From CAYNLG01 sp964397995 (GTDB taxonomy: Bacteria > Planctomycetota > Phycisphaerae > FEN-1346), in NCBI GenBank assembly GCA_964397995.1, contig CAYNLG010000025.1:1-42512 (forward strand): DNA of 42,512 bases. Direction: 5' to 3'. The notes beneath the pieces were generated by a model. The model was not told where the DNA came from. It worked only from the letters and a program-made list of their open reading frames with translations, and searched no databases. Both the position numbers and the translations under genes were made by a program. Shown here piece after piece: positions 7,563 through 16,218 of the stretch; the first letter of the stretch is position 1, and each line of letters opens with the position of its first letter.

Positions 7563-8806
7563 CCGACCCGGCGAAAACGTGGCTGTGGCGCATCGTGCGA
7601 CTGCTGGTGATGGCGGCGCTGGTGGTCTACGTCGCCAGTCAGGCCCACTTCCGCGACGGCGTCCGCGTCGGGCCCCCCGGCGAGCCCGTCCTCAAAGTCC
7701 TCGAGCGGACCGACGAGGGCGTGGTCGTCCGCCGGCCGGAGGGCGGCACGCGCCTCGTGCCGGAGGCGGCCTTTGAGCGCGGCGAAGCGGTCTACATCGC
7801 CGGCATCCCCAGCATGGCCCGCCGCGTCGGCGCCCGCTGGGGCTGGGCCCTGGCCGCCGTCGCGGTGATGCTCCTCCAGACGCCCCTCGGGGCCATCCGC
7901 TGGCGCATGCTCCTCAGGGTCCAGGGCCTCCGCCTCTCCCTCCTCGACAGCCTGCGCCTGACGTACATCGGCTGGTTCTTCAGCTCGTGGATGCCGGGCG
8001 CCACCGGCGGCGACCTCGTCAAGGCCTGGTACATCGCCCGCGAGACCCACCGCAAGGCCGAGGCCGTCACCGTCGTCTTCCTCGACCGCATCATCGGCGT
8101 GGTGTCGCTGGCCCTGATGGGCGGCCTGGCCGTCCTCTACAGCCTGGACGACCCGCGCATCCGCATCCCCCAGTACGTCATCGCCGCCATCGTCGCCGGC
8201 GTCTTCGTGGGCACCATGGTCTTCTACAGCCGGCGGCTGAGGCGGCTGGTCCGGCTCGACGCGCTGCTCACCCGCCTGCCCGCGGAGCACACCATCGCCC
8301 GCGTCGACCGCGCCCTTTTCATCTACCGCCGCCACCCGCGCATCGTCGTCAAGGCCATCGCCATGAGCTGGCTCACCCAGCTCGTCGGCCTGCTCGCGAC
8401 CTTCTTCGTCGCCCTGGCCCTGGGCGGCCACATGAAGTTCTACCACGTGGTCATCAACATGCCGGTGGTGTGGATCGGCTGGTCCCTCATCCCCGTGCCG
8501 GGCGGATTCGGCGTGGCCGAGACCCTGGCCCAGCAGCTCTTCGGGCCGGCGGTGCTGGGGGGCGCAGCCGGGAGGATGACCGCCCCGGAGGCCGCCACCC
8601 TGGCCCTCGCGATGATCCTCGGCTACCGCGTCGTGCAGACCCTCGTCTCGACGCCCGGCGGCGTCCTGTACCTGGCCCGCCGCACCGGCGTCTCGCCCCG
8701 GCACATGATGGAGGAGATGGAGGCGGTCGACGGCGGCGCCGAGGCCGACGGCGCGGCGACGGGCCAGGCCGGGCCGGCCGAACCGGAGGACCGCCCCGAT
8801 GCATGA
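7559..8806 (+). CDS. Flippase-like integral membrane protein (LPG synthase TM / UPF0104 family)
   Basis: A 415-residue polytopic membrane protein. After an N-terminal TM segment and a periplasmic stretch of about 70 residues, the core shows the family pattern: IRWRMLLRVQGLRLSLLDSLRL, YIGWFFSSWMPGATGGDLVKAW near residue 140, VVFLDRIIGVVSL, a middle segment HTIARVDRALFIYR, and the terminal WSLIPVPGGFGVAETLAQQL. Related proteins (AglD, MprF N-terminus) act in lipid-linked sugar or lipid translocation. The start is GTG 7559, overlapping the dehydratase stop; the 3' end overlaps the PHP gene by 8 bp. The C-terminal 25 residues are Ala/Glu-rich and probably cytosolic. The transported lipid is unknown. 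Confidence 0.85.
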   Translation: MTDPAKTWLWRIVRLLVMAALVVYVASQAHFRDGVRVGPPGEPVLKVLERTDEGVVVRRPEGGTRLVPEAAFERGEAVYIAGIPSMARRVGARWGWALAAVAVMLLQTPLGAIRWRMLLRVQGLRLSLLDSLRLTYIGWFFSSWMPGATGGDLVKAWYIARETHRKAEAVTVVFLDRIIGVVSLALMGGLAVLYSLDDPRIRIPQYVIAAIVAGVFVGTMVFYSRRLRRLVRLDALLTRLPAEHTIARVDRALFIYRRHPRIVVKAIAMSWLTQLVGLLATFFVALALGGHMKFYHVVINMPVVWIGWSLIPVPGGFGVAETLAQQLFGPAVLGGAAGRMTAPEAATLALAMILGYRVVQTLVSTPGGVLYLARRTGVSPRHMMEEMEAVDGGAEADGAATGQAGPAEPEDRPDA

Positions 8807-9854
8807 GCTGGCCGGCGCGTTCCACCTCCACTCCTGCTACAGCGACGGCTCCGGCACCCTCCGCGAGATCACCGCCGCCGCCCGCGCCGCCGGCACCGAT
8901 TTCTTCGTCCTCAGCGACCACGACACCCTCCAGCCCCGCCGCGATGGCTGGCACGGCTGGCACGACGGCGTCCTCGTCATCGCCGGCGTCGAGATCTCCT
9001 GCAAACGCCATTGCCATGTCGTCGCGACCGGGCCGGACGAGGTGGCGGGCCTGCGGCACAAGCCGCTTCGCCGCGTTCTCTTCGACCTGCGCAACCAGCG
9101 GGCCCGCGCCTTCGTCGCCCACTCCCACCCCGCCCGCATCCACGGGTGGCACCTCAAGGCGGGCGGCCTGAACGAGTGGGAGGTCCCCGGCTTCACCGGC
9201 GTCGAACTCTGGGCCTTCCTGCACGACGTCACCGACGGCCTCTACGTCTGGCAGATCCCCAGCCTCCTGACCCTCTACCGGCACCGCATCACCGGGCCGC
9301 ATCCCGACACGCTGGCCCATTACGACCTGATCACGCGGAAGCGGCGGTTCGTCGCCCTGGGGTCGCTGGATAACCATGCCGTGGCGGTGCCCTTCTTCGG
9401 CGCGCGCATCCTCCCCTACGAGGTGGGGTTCCGGACGCTCCGCAACCACGTCCTCGTCGAGGACCTCGCCGGCGATGCCGCCGACGCCGACCGCGTCATG
9501 GACGCCATCGCCGACGGCCGCGTCTTCCTTGCCCTGGACCTCGACGAGGACGCGCGCGGCTTCCGGTTCGAGGCCGAGGTCGGCGGCCAGACCGTGCACA
9601 TGGGCGACCAGCGCATCGGCGCCGGGCCCGCGCGGTTGCGGGTCCGGTCGCCGCGCCCGGCCCGGTTGACGCTCCGCAAGGACGGCCGCGTCGTCGCCGA
9701 GGCCGAGACCGACGCCCTGGACCACCGGGCCGAGGAGCCGGGCGTCTACCGGGTCGAGGCCCGCATTGGCGGCCGCCCGTGGGTGTACACGAACCCGATC
9801 TACCTGCGCCCGGAGGGCTGGACCGATGAGACGGAACCCGACGCCGACGCCTGA
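8799..9854 (+). CDS. PHP-domain phosphoesterase
   Basis: A 351-residue protein with an N-terminal PHP metal-dependent phosphoesterase domain: AFHLHSCYSDGSGTLREI (HxH motif, residues 8-25), VLSDHDTL near residue 43, IAGVEISC near residue 64, VAHSHP near residue 106 and LGSLDNHAV near residue 187. The C-terminal 110 residues form a beta-rich domain (RLRVRSPRPARLTLRKDGR). Such proteins hydrolyse phosphoesters, for example 3',5'-bisphosphate nucleotides or histidinol phosphate; the substrate is not evident. It has no signal peptide. ATG 8799 follows GGAGG, overlaps the flippase-like gene by 8 bp and is overlapped by MGMT by 29 bp, so this is a tight operon. Confidence 0.85.
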   Translation: MHELAGAFHLHSCYSDGSGTLREITAAARAAGTDFFVLSDHDTLQPRRDGWHGWHDGVLVIAGVEISCKRHCHVVATGPDEVAGLRHKPLRRVLFDLRNQRARAFVAHSHPARIHGWHLKAGGLNEWEVPGFTGVELWAFLHDVTDGLYVWQIPSLLTLYRHRITGPHPDTLAHYDLITRKRRFVALGSLDNHAVAVPFFGARILPYEVGFRTLRNHVLVEDLAGDAADADRVMDAIADGRVFLALDLDEDARGFRFEAEVGGQTVHMGDQRIGAGPARLRVRSPRPARLTLRKDGRVVAEAETDALDHRAEEPGVYRVEARIGGRPWVYTNPIYLRPEGWTDETEPDADA

Positions 9855-10389
9855 CGACCCGCGGGCCGTGCGGCCGTTCGAGACGCCCTGGGGCACGGTC
9901 CGCGTCGAGGCCACCGCCGCCGGCGTCTGCCGCGTGACGCTGCCCTCGTCGTGGCCGCCGACCGGCGCCCCCCAGCGGGCCGACGCCGGCCCCCGGGCCG
10001 CCCGCCACGCCGCCCGGGCCGAGGCCGAGCTCCGCGCGTACCTGGCCGGCCGCCAGCGCCGCTTCACGGTGCCGCTCGACCTGGCCGCCGTGCCGCCCTT
10101 CCACCGGCAGGTCCTGGAGGCCGCGCGACGGGTCCCGTACGGCCGGACCGTGACCTACGGGGCGCTGGCCGAGGCGGCCGGCCGGCCTGGCGCCGCGCGG
10201 GCCGTCGGCCAGGCCATGGCCCGCAACCCCGTGCCACTGCTGGTCCCGTGCCACCGGGTGGTGGCCGCGGCGGGCCTCGGGGGGTTCGGCGGCGGGCCGG
10301 GGCTGAAGCGGCGGCTGCTTGCGCTGGAGCGGGGCGCGGCGGTGTCGCGGCGGGATTCTGCGGTGGAAGCGGCCGCCCCCGCCCGGTAG
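9826..10389 (+). CDS. ogt: Methylated-DNA--[protein]-cysteine S-methyltransferase
   Basis: A 187-residue O6-alkylguanine-DNA alkyltransferase. The suicide acceptor site PCHRVV is present near residue 143, preceded by the DNA-binding helix-turn-helix region YGRTVTYGALAEAAGRP near residue 104 and ARAVGQAMARNPVP. The N-terminal domain is degenerate and Ala/Arg-rich. It repairs O6-methylguanine and O4-methylthymine stoichiometrically. ATG 9826 follows GGAGGG and lies inside the 3' end of the PHP gene. The TAG stop is embedded in the putative -10 box TAGAAT of the next gene. ogt versus adaB naming is by size; there is no Ada regulatory domain. Confidence 0.9.
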   Translation: MRRNPTPTPDDPRAVRPFETPWGTVRVEATAAGVCRVTLPSSWPPTGAPQRADAGPRAARHAARAEAELRAYLAGRQRRFTVPLDLAAVPPFHRQVLEAARRVPYGRTVTYGALAEAAGRPGAARAVGQAMARNPVPLLVPCHRVVAAAGLGGFGGGPGLKRRLLALERGAAVSRRDSAVEAAAPAR

Positions 10390-10392
10390 AAT
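10387..10392 (+). promoter_or_regulatory. -10 element upstream of the S55-like gene, overlapping the ogt stop codon
   Basis: TAGAAT lies 36 bases upstream of ATG 10429, and its first three bases are the stop codon of the preceding gene. No clear -35 is seen in this GC-rich stretch, so support is limited to the hexamer and its position. Confidence 0.35.
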
Positions 10393-10428
10393 GCACCGTC
10401 CGCGATTGCCTGAAAGGGACTGAGGCCG

Positions 10429-12267
10429 ATGCCAACCCGCCGCCTCCTGGCCGCATGTGTCCTGGTTGCCTTGTGCGCGGACGCCCGGGCCGAGATCGAC
10501 ACGTCGCGGTACCTGCCGCTGTCGGAGTTGCGGCCGGGGATGACCGGCTACGGGCGGACGACGCTCAGCGGCGCCGACATCGTCGAGTTCGGCGTCGAGG
10601 TCAAGGCCATCCTGCGCGACTACGGCCCGAAACAGAGCGTCATTCTCGTGCGCTGCCACGGGGCCGACCTGGAGCAGACCGGCATCATTGCCGGCATGAG
10701 CGGGAGCCCCGTCTACATCGGCCGCCGCCTCGTCGGCGCCGTCGCCTTCGCGTTCCCCTGGGGCAAGCTCCCCATCGCCGGCGTCCAGCCCATCGAGCAG
10801 ATGCTCGAGGTCACCGACCGCCACCCGTGGGCCGACGACACCGAGGCCACCGTCGTGGCCGCGCCCCAGGCCGAGGTCGACGTTCTGGCGCGCCTGGCGG
10901 CGGCGACCCGCCCGGCGGCGGAGGCCGACCCGGCCGCGCCGGCGCCCGGCGACGGCCCCGTGGGCGGCGACCCGCTCCGGATGAAGCCCCTCGCCACCCC
11001 CGTCATGGTCAGCGGCGCCCCGGGCCGCCTCATGGACCGCTTCCGCACGGCCCTGGCCCCGTTCGGGCTCGTGCCGATGCAGGGCGGCGGGGCGGCCCCG
11101 CCCTCGCCCGGCGCCGAGAAGGCCCGCCTCGTCCCCGGCGCGTGTATCGGCGTGGTGCTGATGCGCGGCGACATGGACATCAGCGGCATGGGCACGGTGA
11201 CCGAGGTCGTCGGCGACCGCGTCTACGCCTTCGGCCACCCGATGTTCGGCCTCGGCAAGGCCGACTACCCCATGACCACGGGCATCGCCCACCTGGTGAT
11301 CCCCAGCCTCGCCAACTCGTTCCGCCTCGGCGCCCCGGTCGAGGAGGTGGGCCGCCTGACCTGGGACGCCTCGGCCGCCGTCTTCGGCCGCCTGACCGAC
11401 GCGCGGGCCCCGATGATCCCCGTCCGGATGACCGTCCACGGGCCGGACGCCGGGACCACGCGGGCCTACCGCTACGAGATCATCCGACACCGCCTCTTCT
11501 CGCCGCTCCTGGTGGACATGGCGGCCGTGTCGAGCCTGGAGGCCGAGAGCGCCCTGCCGATGGAGCACACCGTCCGCTACCGCATCGTCGTCGATGCCGA
11601 GGGCATCGACCCGATCGTCCGCGAGAACGTGACGGACTCGTACTACGGCGGCGGGTACTACGTGGCCGCCCAGGCCCGGAGCCTGGCGTCGCTCCTGGCG
11701 GAGAACCCGTTCGCGAACCTGGACGTGACCGCCGTCGAGATCGAGGCGACCCTCGAGGCCGAGGCCCGCGTGGCCTCCATCCTGGAGGTGGCCCTGGACC
11801 GCCACGCCGTCCGCCCCGGCGACACCGTCCGCGCCCGGGTCAAGATGCGCCCGCTGCGCGGCGAGCCGGAGTGGCTGACCGTGCCGGTCGTGATCCCCGA
11901 GACGTACCCCGAGGGGTCGTACACGCTGACGCTCTGTGGGGGCGACGCGGCCCTCCAGGCCGCCGCCGCCGAGAACCCCGGCCGGTTCCGCGCCCGCGAC
12001 CTCGAAAGCCTCGTGCGGCTCCTGCGCGAGGAGCGGCCGCGCGACCGGCTCTACGTCCGTCTGGAGCGGCCCGGCCAGGGGCTGACCATCGAGGGCAGGG
12101 AGCTGCCGAACCTGCCGGACTCGATGCGGTCGATCCTCTCGGGCGCCGCCCGGGCCGAGGTCCTGCCCGTGCGGGCCGCGCGCGTCGAGAGCCTGCCGAT
12201 GCCGAGGGTGGTCGCGGGCAGTGCCTCAGCCTCGGTGACCGTGGACCGGGACGCCCCGACGCCCTGA
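10429..12267 (+). CDS. Secreted SpoIVB/S55-peptidase-like protein
   Basis: A 612-residue protein with a short signal peptide (LLAACVLVALCADARA). The fold signature of the S55 family is present: LRPGMTGYGRTTL near residue 32, the catalytic-serine motif GIIAGMSGSPVYIGRRLVGA near residues 86-105, and a His-containing AFGHPMFGLG near residue 270, preceded by GACIGVVLMRGDMDISGMGTV. In SpoIVB, His and Ser form the catalytic pair, and both are conserved here. Outside Firmicutes such proteins are common in Acidobacteria and Planctomycetes with unknown substrates. The C-terminal 200 residues are beta-rich. A signalling or envelope-processing role is inferred. It is followed after 58 bp by a large secreted propeller protein, probably an operon partner. 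Confidence 0.8.
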   Translation: MPTRRLLAACVLVALCADARAEIDTSRYLPLSELRPGMTGYGRTTLSGADIVEFGVEVKAILRDYGPKQSVILVRCHGADLEQTGIIAGMSGSPVYIGRRLVGAVAFAFPWGKLPIAGVQPIEQMLEVTDRHPWADDTEATVVAAPQAEVDVLARLAAATRPAAEADPAAPAPGDGPVGGDPLRMKPLATPVMVSGAPGRLMDRFRTALAPFGLVPMQGGGAAPPSPGAEKARLVPGACIGVVLMRGDMDISGMGTVTEVVGDRVYAFGHPMFGLGKADYPMTTGIAHLVIPSLANSFRLGAPVEEVGRLTWDASAAVFGRLTDARAPMIPVRMTVHGPDAGTTRAYRYEIIRHRLFSPLLVDMAAVSSLEAESALPMEHTVRYRIVVDAEGIDPIVRENVTDSYYGGGYYVAAQARSLASLLAENPFANLDVTAVEIEATLEAEARVASILEVALDRHAVRPGDTVRARVKMRPLRGEPEWLTVPVVIPETYPEGSYTLTLCGGDAALQAAAAENPGRFRARDLESLVRLLREERPRDRLYVRLERPGQGLTIEGRELPNLPDSMRSILSGAARAEVLPVRAARVESLPMPRVVAGSASASVTVDRDAPTP

Positions 12268-12325
12268 CGTGCCGCGCGGGAGAGGGCCCCGCGGCACGCG
12301 AGCGACTTGCCCTCCGGAGACGCCG

Positions 12326-14740
12326 ATGACGCCACGCCGCTTCTGGCTGCTGGTGGGCCTGGCCGGCCTCGTGCCGGCGGCCGCCTTCGCCGCCCACACG
12401 CAGACCTTCCTGGAAACGAACGAGGCCGACTTCGCCGCCGGCGAGTCCGACGGCATCGTCTGGACCAGCCGCGGGGCCCTCCGCCTCGGCCGCGCCGTCC
12501 AGCGCCTCATGGACGAGGCCAAGGAGGTCGAGCTGGTCACGGCCTTCGCCGTGGCCCCCGGCGACATCACCTACGTCGCCTCCGGCGGCGCGGGACGCGT
12601 CTACCGCGTCGCGGGCGAGAAGGTCGACCTGCTGGCCGAACTCGAGGACGCGTACCTGTTCTCGGCGGCCGTCGATCCCGCCTCCGGCGACCTGTACGTC
12701 GGCTCGGGCGGGCAGCGCGGCCGGATCTGGCGCCTCCGCGACGGGGCCGAGCCCGAGGTGGTCTTCGAGGACCAGGCCGTCAAATACGTCTGGGGCTTGG
12801 CGTGGCATCCGGACGGCGGCCTCGTGGCCGCCACCGGCGACCAGGGCCGCGTCCTCCGCGTCGCGCCCGACGGGACGAGCCGTGTCCTGCTCGATACCGA
12901 CGCGGACCACGTGCTGGCGCTGGCGGTCGGGCCGGACGGCGCCGTCTACGCCGGGACCGACGGCGAGGCGCTCGTCTACCGCTGGACGCCGCCGGCGGCC
13001 GGCGAGGAGAAGGGCGCGGCGTTCGTGCTCTACGACGCGGTGCAGAAGGAGGTCGCGGCCCTGGCGCTCGGCGCGGACGGGACGCTCTACGTCGGGGCCT
13101 CCAGCGGCCAGGGCGCCCGCCCGGGCGGCGCGTCGGGCGGCGGGGGCCAGACGATCCAGATCCAGATGACCGCGCCGCCCCAGGAGGCCGAGGAAGAGGA
13201 GTCCTTCCAGAACCAGGACGCCGGCGACGGCGAGGATGCCGATGAGGGCGGCGACGCGGAGGTGGCCGAGGACGCCGACCAGAACGACGGCGGCGCGGCC
13301 GAGAAGGCCGCCCCGGCCGCCCCGCCCATGCCGAAGGCGCCCGCAAAGCGGCCGGCCCAGTCCATGGCCGAGAAGCTCAAGGCCGCCATGATGGCCGCCG
13401 CACGCCGCGCCGCCGGCGGCGCCCAGGCCGCCCAGGGCGGCGACCCCGGCGGCTCGGCCGTCTACCGCATCGACCGCGAGGGCATCGCGAGCCTCGTCTT
13501 CGCCGCACCCGACCCGCGGCTGCTGTCGATGGCGGTCTACGACGGTCGCCTGCTCGTCGGCACCGGCGACGACGGCCGCCTCTACGAGATCGCCCTCGGC
13601 GACCACGACGAGGAGGCCTGCCTGGCGGACGTGGACCCGAAGCAGATCCTGGCCCTGGCCGTGACCCCCAAGGGCCGCGTCCTGGCCGGGACGGCCGACG
13701 CCGGGGGCCTGTACGCCCTCTCGGCCGGGCCCGCCGAGGAGGGCACCTACACCAGCCGCGTCTACGACGCCGGCGGGTCGGCCCGGTGGGGGCTGGTGTC
13801 GTGGCGCGGCAGCGCGCCGGACGGGGCGGAGATCCGTCTGGCCACGCGCACCGGCAACGTGGGCGACCCCGAGAAGGGCCTCTGGTCGGACTGGTCGGGC
13901 GACCTGGCGTCCTCGCCGGCGCCGATCGCGAGCCCCTCGGCCCGGTACATCCAGTTCCGCGTCACGATGCGCGCCGGCAGGGACGCCGGCCCGCACCTGG
14001 AGCAGTTCGAGGCGGCCTACCTGCGGGCCAACGAGCCGCCCCAGGTCACCGCCGTCGAGGCCAAGGGCATGCCCGGCGCCTCGCCCCAGGCCCAGATGGC
14101 CCAGCACCTGCGCCAGATGATGCAGGGACGCGGTCGGAGCAACGGGGGCAACCAGGCGAAGCCGCAGGAAGGCGCTGCCGAGGGGCCGCAGCCCATCCGC
14201 ATCATCCAGTGGCAGGCCACCGACCCGAACGGCGACGCCCTCACCTTCGATGTCAGCTTCCGCGGCCAGGGCGAGACCATCTGGGTCCCCCTCGAAGAGG
14301 ACTTCGGCCAGCCGAAGCTCGTTTGGGACACGACAACCGTCGCCGACGGGTGGTACGAGATCCGCGTCGTCGCCTCCGACGCGCCGGACAACCCGCCCGA
14401 CGTCGCCCGCACGGCCGACCGCATCAGCGACCCCGTGCTCGTCGACAACACCGCCCCCCTGGTCGAGCAGGTCGAGACGGAGGGGCGCGGCCGCGACGTC
14501 GAGGTCCGCCTCACGGTCGGCGACGCCACCAGCCGCCTGACCGGCGCCGCCTACACGGTCGACTCGTCCTTCGACTGGCGCGTGGTGTGGCCGGAGGACC
14601 GCATCTTCGACGCGAAGCGGGAGACGTTCGTCTTCACCATCGAGGACCTGGCGCCGGGGGCCCACCGCATTGCCGTCACGGTCGACGACCTCGGCGGCAA
14701 CCGCGTCAACGTCGCCCGGACCGTCACGATTCCGGACTGA
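12326..14740 (+). CDS. Large secreted beta-propeller protein of unknown function
   Basis: An 804-residue protein with a signal peptide (FWLLVGLAGLVPAAAFA). Residues 70-270 contain propeller blades of the type YVGSGGQRGRIWRLRDG and AATGDQGRVLRVAPDGT. Residues 271-358 are a low-complexity acidic then Ala/Lys-rich linker (EEAEEEES, DAEVAEDADQND). Blades resume (LVGTGDDGRLYEI, LAGTADAGGLYAL), then a jelly-roll-like segment (YIQFRVTMRAG), a Met/Gln-rich spacer and a C-terminal Ig-like domain (GWYEIRVVASDAPDNPPD, APGAHRIAVTVDDLGGNR). No catalytic motif was recognised. ATG 12326 follows CCGGAGA. The 3' end overlaps the convergent tsaE gene by 17 bp. Confidence 0.75.
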   Translation: MTPRRFWLLVGLAGLVPAAAFAAHTQTFLETNEADFAAGESDGIVWTSRGALRLGRAVQRLMDEAKEVELVTAFAVAPGDITYVASGGAGRVYRVAGEKVDLLAELEDAYLFSAAVDPASGDLYVGSGGQRGRIWRLRDGAEPEVVFEDQAVKYVWGLAWHPDGGLVAATGDQGRVLRVAPDGTSRVLLDTDADHVLALAVGPDGAVYAGTDGEALVYRWTPPAAGEEKGAAFVLYDAVQKEVAALALGADGTLYVGASSGQGARPGGASGGGGQTIQIQMTAPPQEAEEEESFQNQDAGDGEDADEGGDAEVAEDADQNDGGAAEKAAPAAPPMPKAPAKRPAQSMAEKLKAAMMAAARRAAGGAQAAQGGDPGGSAVYRIDREGIASLVFAAPDPRLLSMAVYDGRLLVGTGDDGRLYEIALGDHDEEACLADVDPKQILALAVTPKGRVLAGTADAGGLYALSAGPAEEGTYTSRVYDAGGSARWGLVSWRGSAPDGAEIRLATRTGNVGDPEKGLWSDWSGDLASSPAPIASPSARYIQFRVTMRAGRDAGPHLEQFEAAYLRANEPPQVTAVEAKGMPGASPQAQMAQHLRQMMQGRGRSNGGNQAKPQEGAAEGPQPIRIIQWQATDPNGDALTFDVSFRGQGETIWVPLEEDFGQPKLVWDTTTVADGWYEIRVVASDAPDNPPDVARTADRISDPVLVDNTAPLVEQVETEGRGRDVEVRLTVGDATSRLTGAAYTVDSSFDWRVVWPEDRIFDAKRETFVFTIEDLAPGAHRIAVTVDDLGGNRVNVARTVTIPD

Positions 14741-15203
14741 GCGCCCCCAGCAACCGCGCCGAGCGCGGCCCGCGGGCCGTCAGGGTGACGCGGCGATCCG
14801 TCGCGCCCGTGACCGCCAAGGCGACCGCCAGGTGGTCCTCCGGCAGGGCGCCGGGCGTCCGGTCCGGCCACTCGACGGCGCTCAGGCCGTCGCCCTCCAG
14901 CATCTCGTCGGCCCCGATGGCCTCCAGGTCGGCCGCCCCCGTCAGCCGGTACGCGTCGAAGTGGTAGAGCGGCAGGCGGCCGCCGAAGTAGCGGCGGCAG
15001 AGGACGAACGTGGGGCTCACCACCTCGCGCGCCGCGGCCGCCCCGAGGCCCTCCGCCACGCCCTTGACCAGGTGCGTCTTGCCGGCCCCCAGGTCGCCGA
15101 CCAGGCCGAGGACGTCGCCCGCCTCGGCGGCCCGGGCGATGCGCCGGCCCAGCACCAACGTCTCGGCGGGGCTGTGCGTCTCCAGTGTCAGCGGTTCGGT
15201 CAT
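14724..15203 (-). CDS. tsaE: tRNA threonylcarbamoyladenosine biosynthesis ATPase TsaE
   Basis: A 159-residue P-loop ATPase needed, with TsaB, TsaC and TsaD, to form t6A37 in ANN-decoding tRNAs. The Walker A motif GDLGAGKTHLVKG is near residue 36. The family blocks SPTFVLCRRY, LPLYHFDAYRL and LSAVEWPDR follow in the standard order and the length is typical. Partner genes tsaB, tsaC and tsaD are not in the window. It lies 66 bp after thiL on the same strand and converges with the propeller gene, overlapping its end by 17 bp. Confidence 0.93.
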   Translation of the reverse strand: MTEPLTLETHSPAETLVLGRRIARAAEAGDVLGLVGDLGAGKTHLVKGVAEGLGAAAAREVVSPTFVLCRRYFGGRLPLYHFDAYRLTGAADLEAIGADEMLEGDGLSAVEWPDRTPGALPEDHLAVALAVTGATDRRVTLTARGPRSARLLGALSPES

Positions 15204-15269
15204 GGTCTGTCGGCGGCCGTTCCTTCACACGCAAGCCGGTCCTTCTCGTCGCCCACGTGCCAGATCGTC

Positions 15270-16208
15270 CTACATGAAATGCTCATACCCACCGGGGGCG
15301 AGGGGCGCCCGCGTCCCGTCCTCGCCGACCAGGACGACGCCTTGGCCCTCGCGGGCGCGGCCGAGGCGCGTAAGCGGCGGGTCCGCGAAGGGCGGGTCGC
15401 GCAGCAGCCGGTCCGCGGCCGCCTCGCTCACCGCCAGCAGCAGCTCGAAGTCTTCGCCGTCGTGAAGGGCGTGCTCCAGCGGCGACCGCCCGTCGGCCTC
15501 GGCCGCGCGCCGGGCGTCGTCCGCGACCGGTACGGCGGCCGCCTCGACCTCCGCGCGGACGCCGCTCTCGGTTGCCACGTGCCCGAGGTCCGTCGAGAGC
15601 CCGTCCGAGAGGTCGATCATCGCGTGCACCTCGGCCGCCTCCGCCAGGGCCCGGGCCTCGCGGACGCGCGGCTCGAACCGCAGGTGCCGCCCGAGCAGCG
15701 ACCCGCCCAGCCGTCCCGTTACCAGCAGGACGTCGCCCGGGCGGGCGCCGCTCCGGAGGACCGGCGCGAGGCCCCCCCGCCGCGCGATGACGGCCGTTCC
15801 GACCGTCAGGCCCCCGTCCCAGCTCGTCACGTCGCCGCCCACCACCGGGCAGGCGAAGGCCTCGGCGGCGTCCCAGAGCCCCTGGCTGAGCGCCTCGGCG
15901 AAGGCCATGTCCCGCCCCGCCGGCAGGCCCACCCACGCCACCGCGCAGACCGGCAGGGCCGCCATGGCCGCCACGTCCGACAGGCTGACCGCGAGGGCCT
16001 TGCAGCCGACCTGGCGGGGCGTGGCGGTGTCGAGGCCGAAGTGCGTGCCCTCCAGCAGGGCGTCCACCGTGACGAGGGCGTCGCCGTCGCCCCCCAGGCC
16101 GACGATGGCCATGTCGTCTCCCGGGCCGAGGCGGACGTGGCCGCCGCCGGCGCGGCCCTGGCGGCGGATCCAGTCGATGAGGGCCCATTCGCCTTTCGCG
16201 TCGGCCAT
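15270..16208 (-). CDS. thiL: Thiamine-monophosphate kinase
   Basis: A 312-residue cytoplasmic enzyme phosphorylating thiamine monophosphate to thiamine pyrophosphate, of the PurM/AIR-synthase fold. Visible signatures are LGPGDDMAIV near residue 28, LVTVDALLEGTHF, KALAVSLSDVAAMAALP near residue 70, CPVVGGDVTSWDG near residue 118, VTGRLGGSLLGRHL, MIDLSDGLSTDL and HDGEDFELLLAV. All metal-binding acidic motifs are retained. ATG 16208 is 10 bp after the epimerase stop, so the genes are likely co-transcribed. No other thiamine gene is in the window. Confidence 0.94.
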   Translation of the reverse strand: MADAKGEWALIDWIRRQGRAGGGHVRLGPGDDMAIVGLGGDGDALVTVDALLEGTHFGLDTATPRQVGCKALAVSLSDVAAMAALPVCAVAWVGLPAGRDMAFAEALSQGLWDAAEAFACPVVGGDVTSWDGGLTVGTAVIARRGGLAPVLRSGARPGDVLLVTGRLGGSLLGRHLRFEPRVREARALAEAAEVHAMIDLSDGLSTDLGHVATESGVRAEVEAAAVPVADDARRAAEADGRSPLEHALHDGEDFELLLAVSEAAADRLLRDPPFADPPLTRLGRAREGQGVVLVGEDGTRAPLAPGGYEHFM

Positions 16209-16218
16209 CGCGCGCGTC

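Noticed and set aside
10687..10710. GMSGSP motif as an HtrA-type protease
   Set aside because: The surrounding blocks and a later AFGHP motif fit the S55 family; there is no trypsin-like TNAHV or PGNSGGP in this protein.
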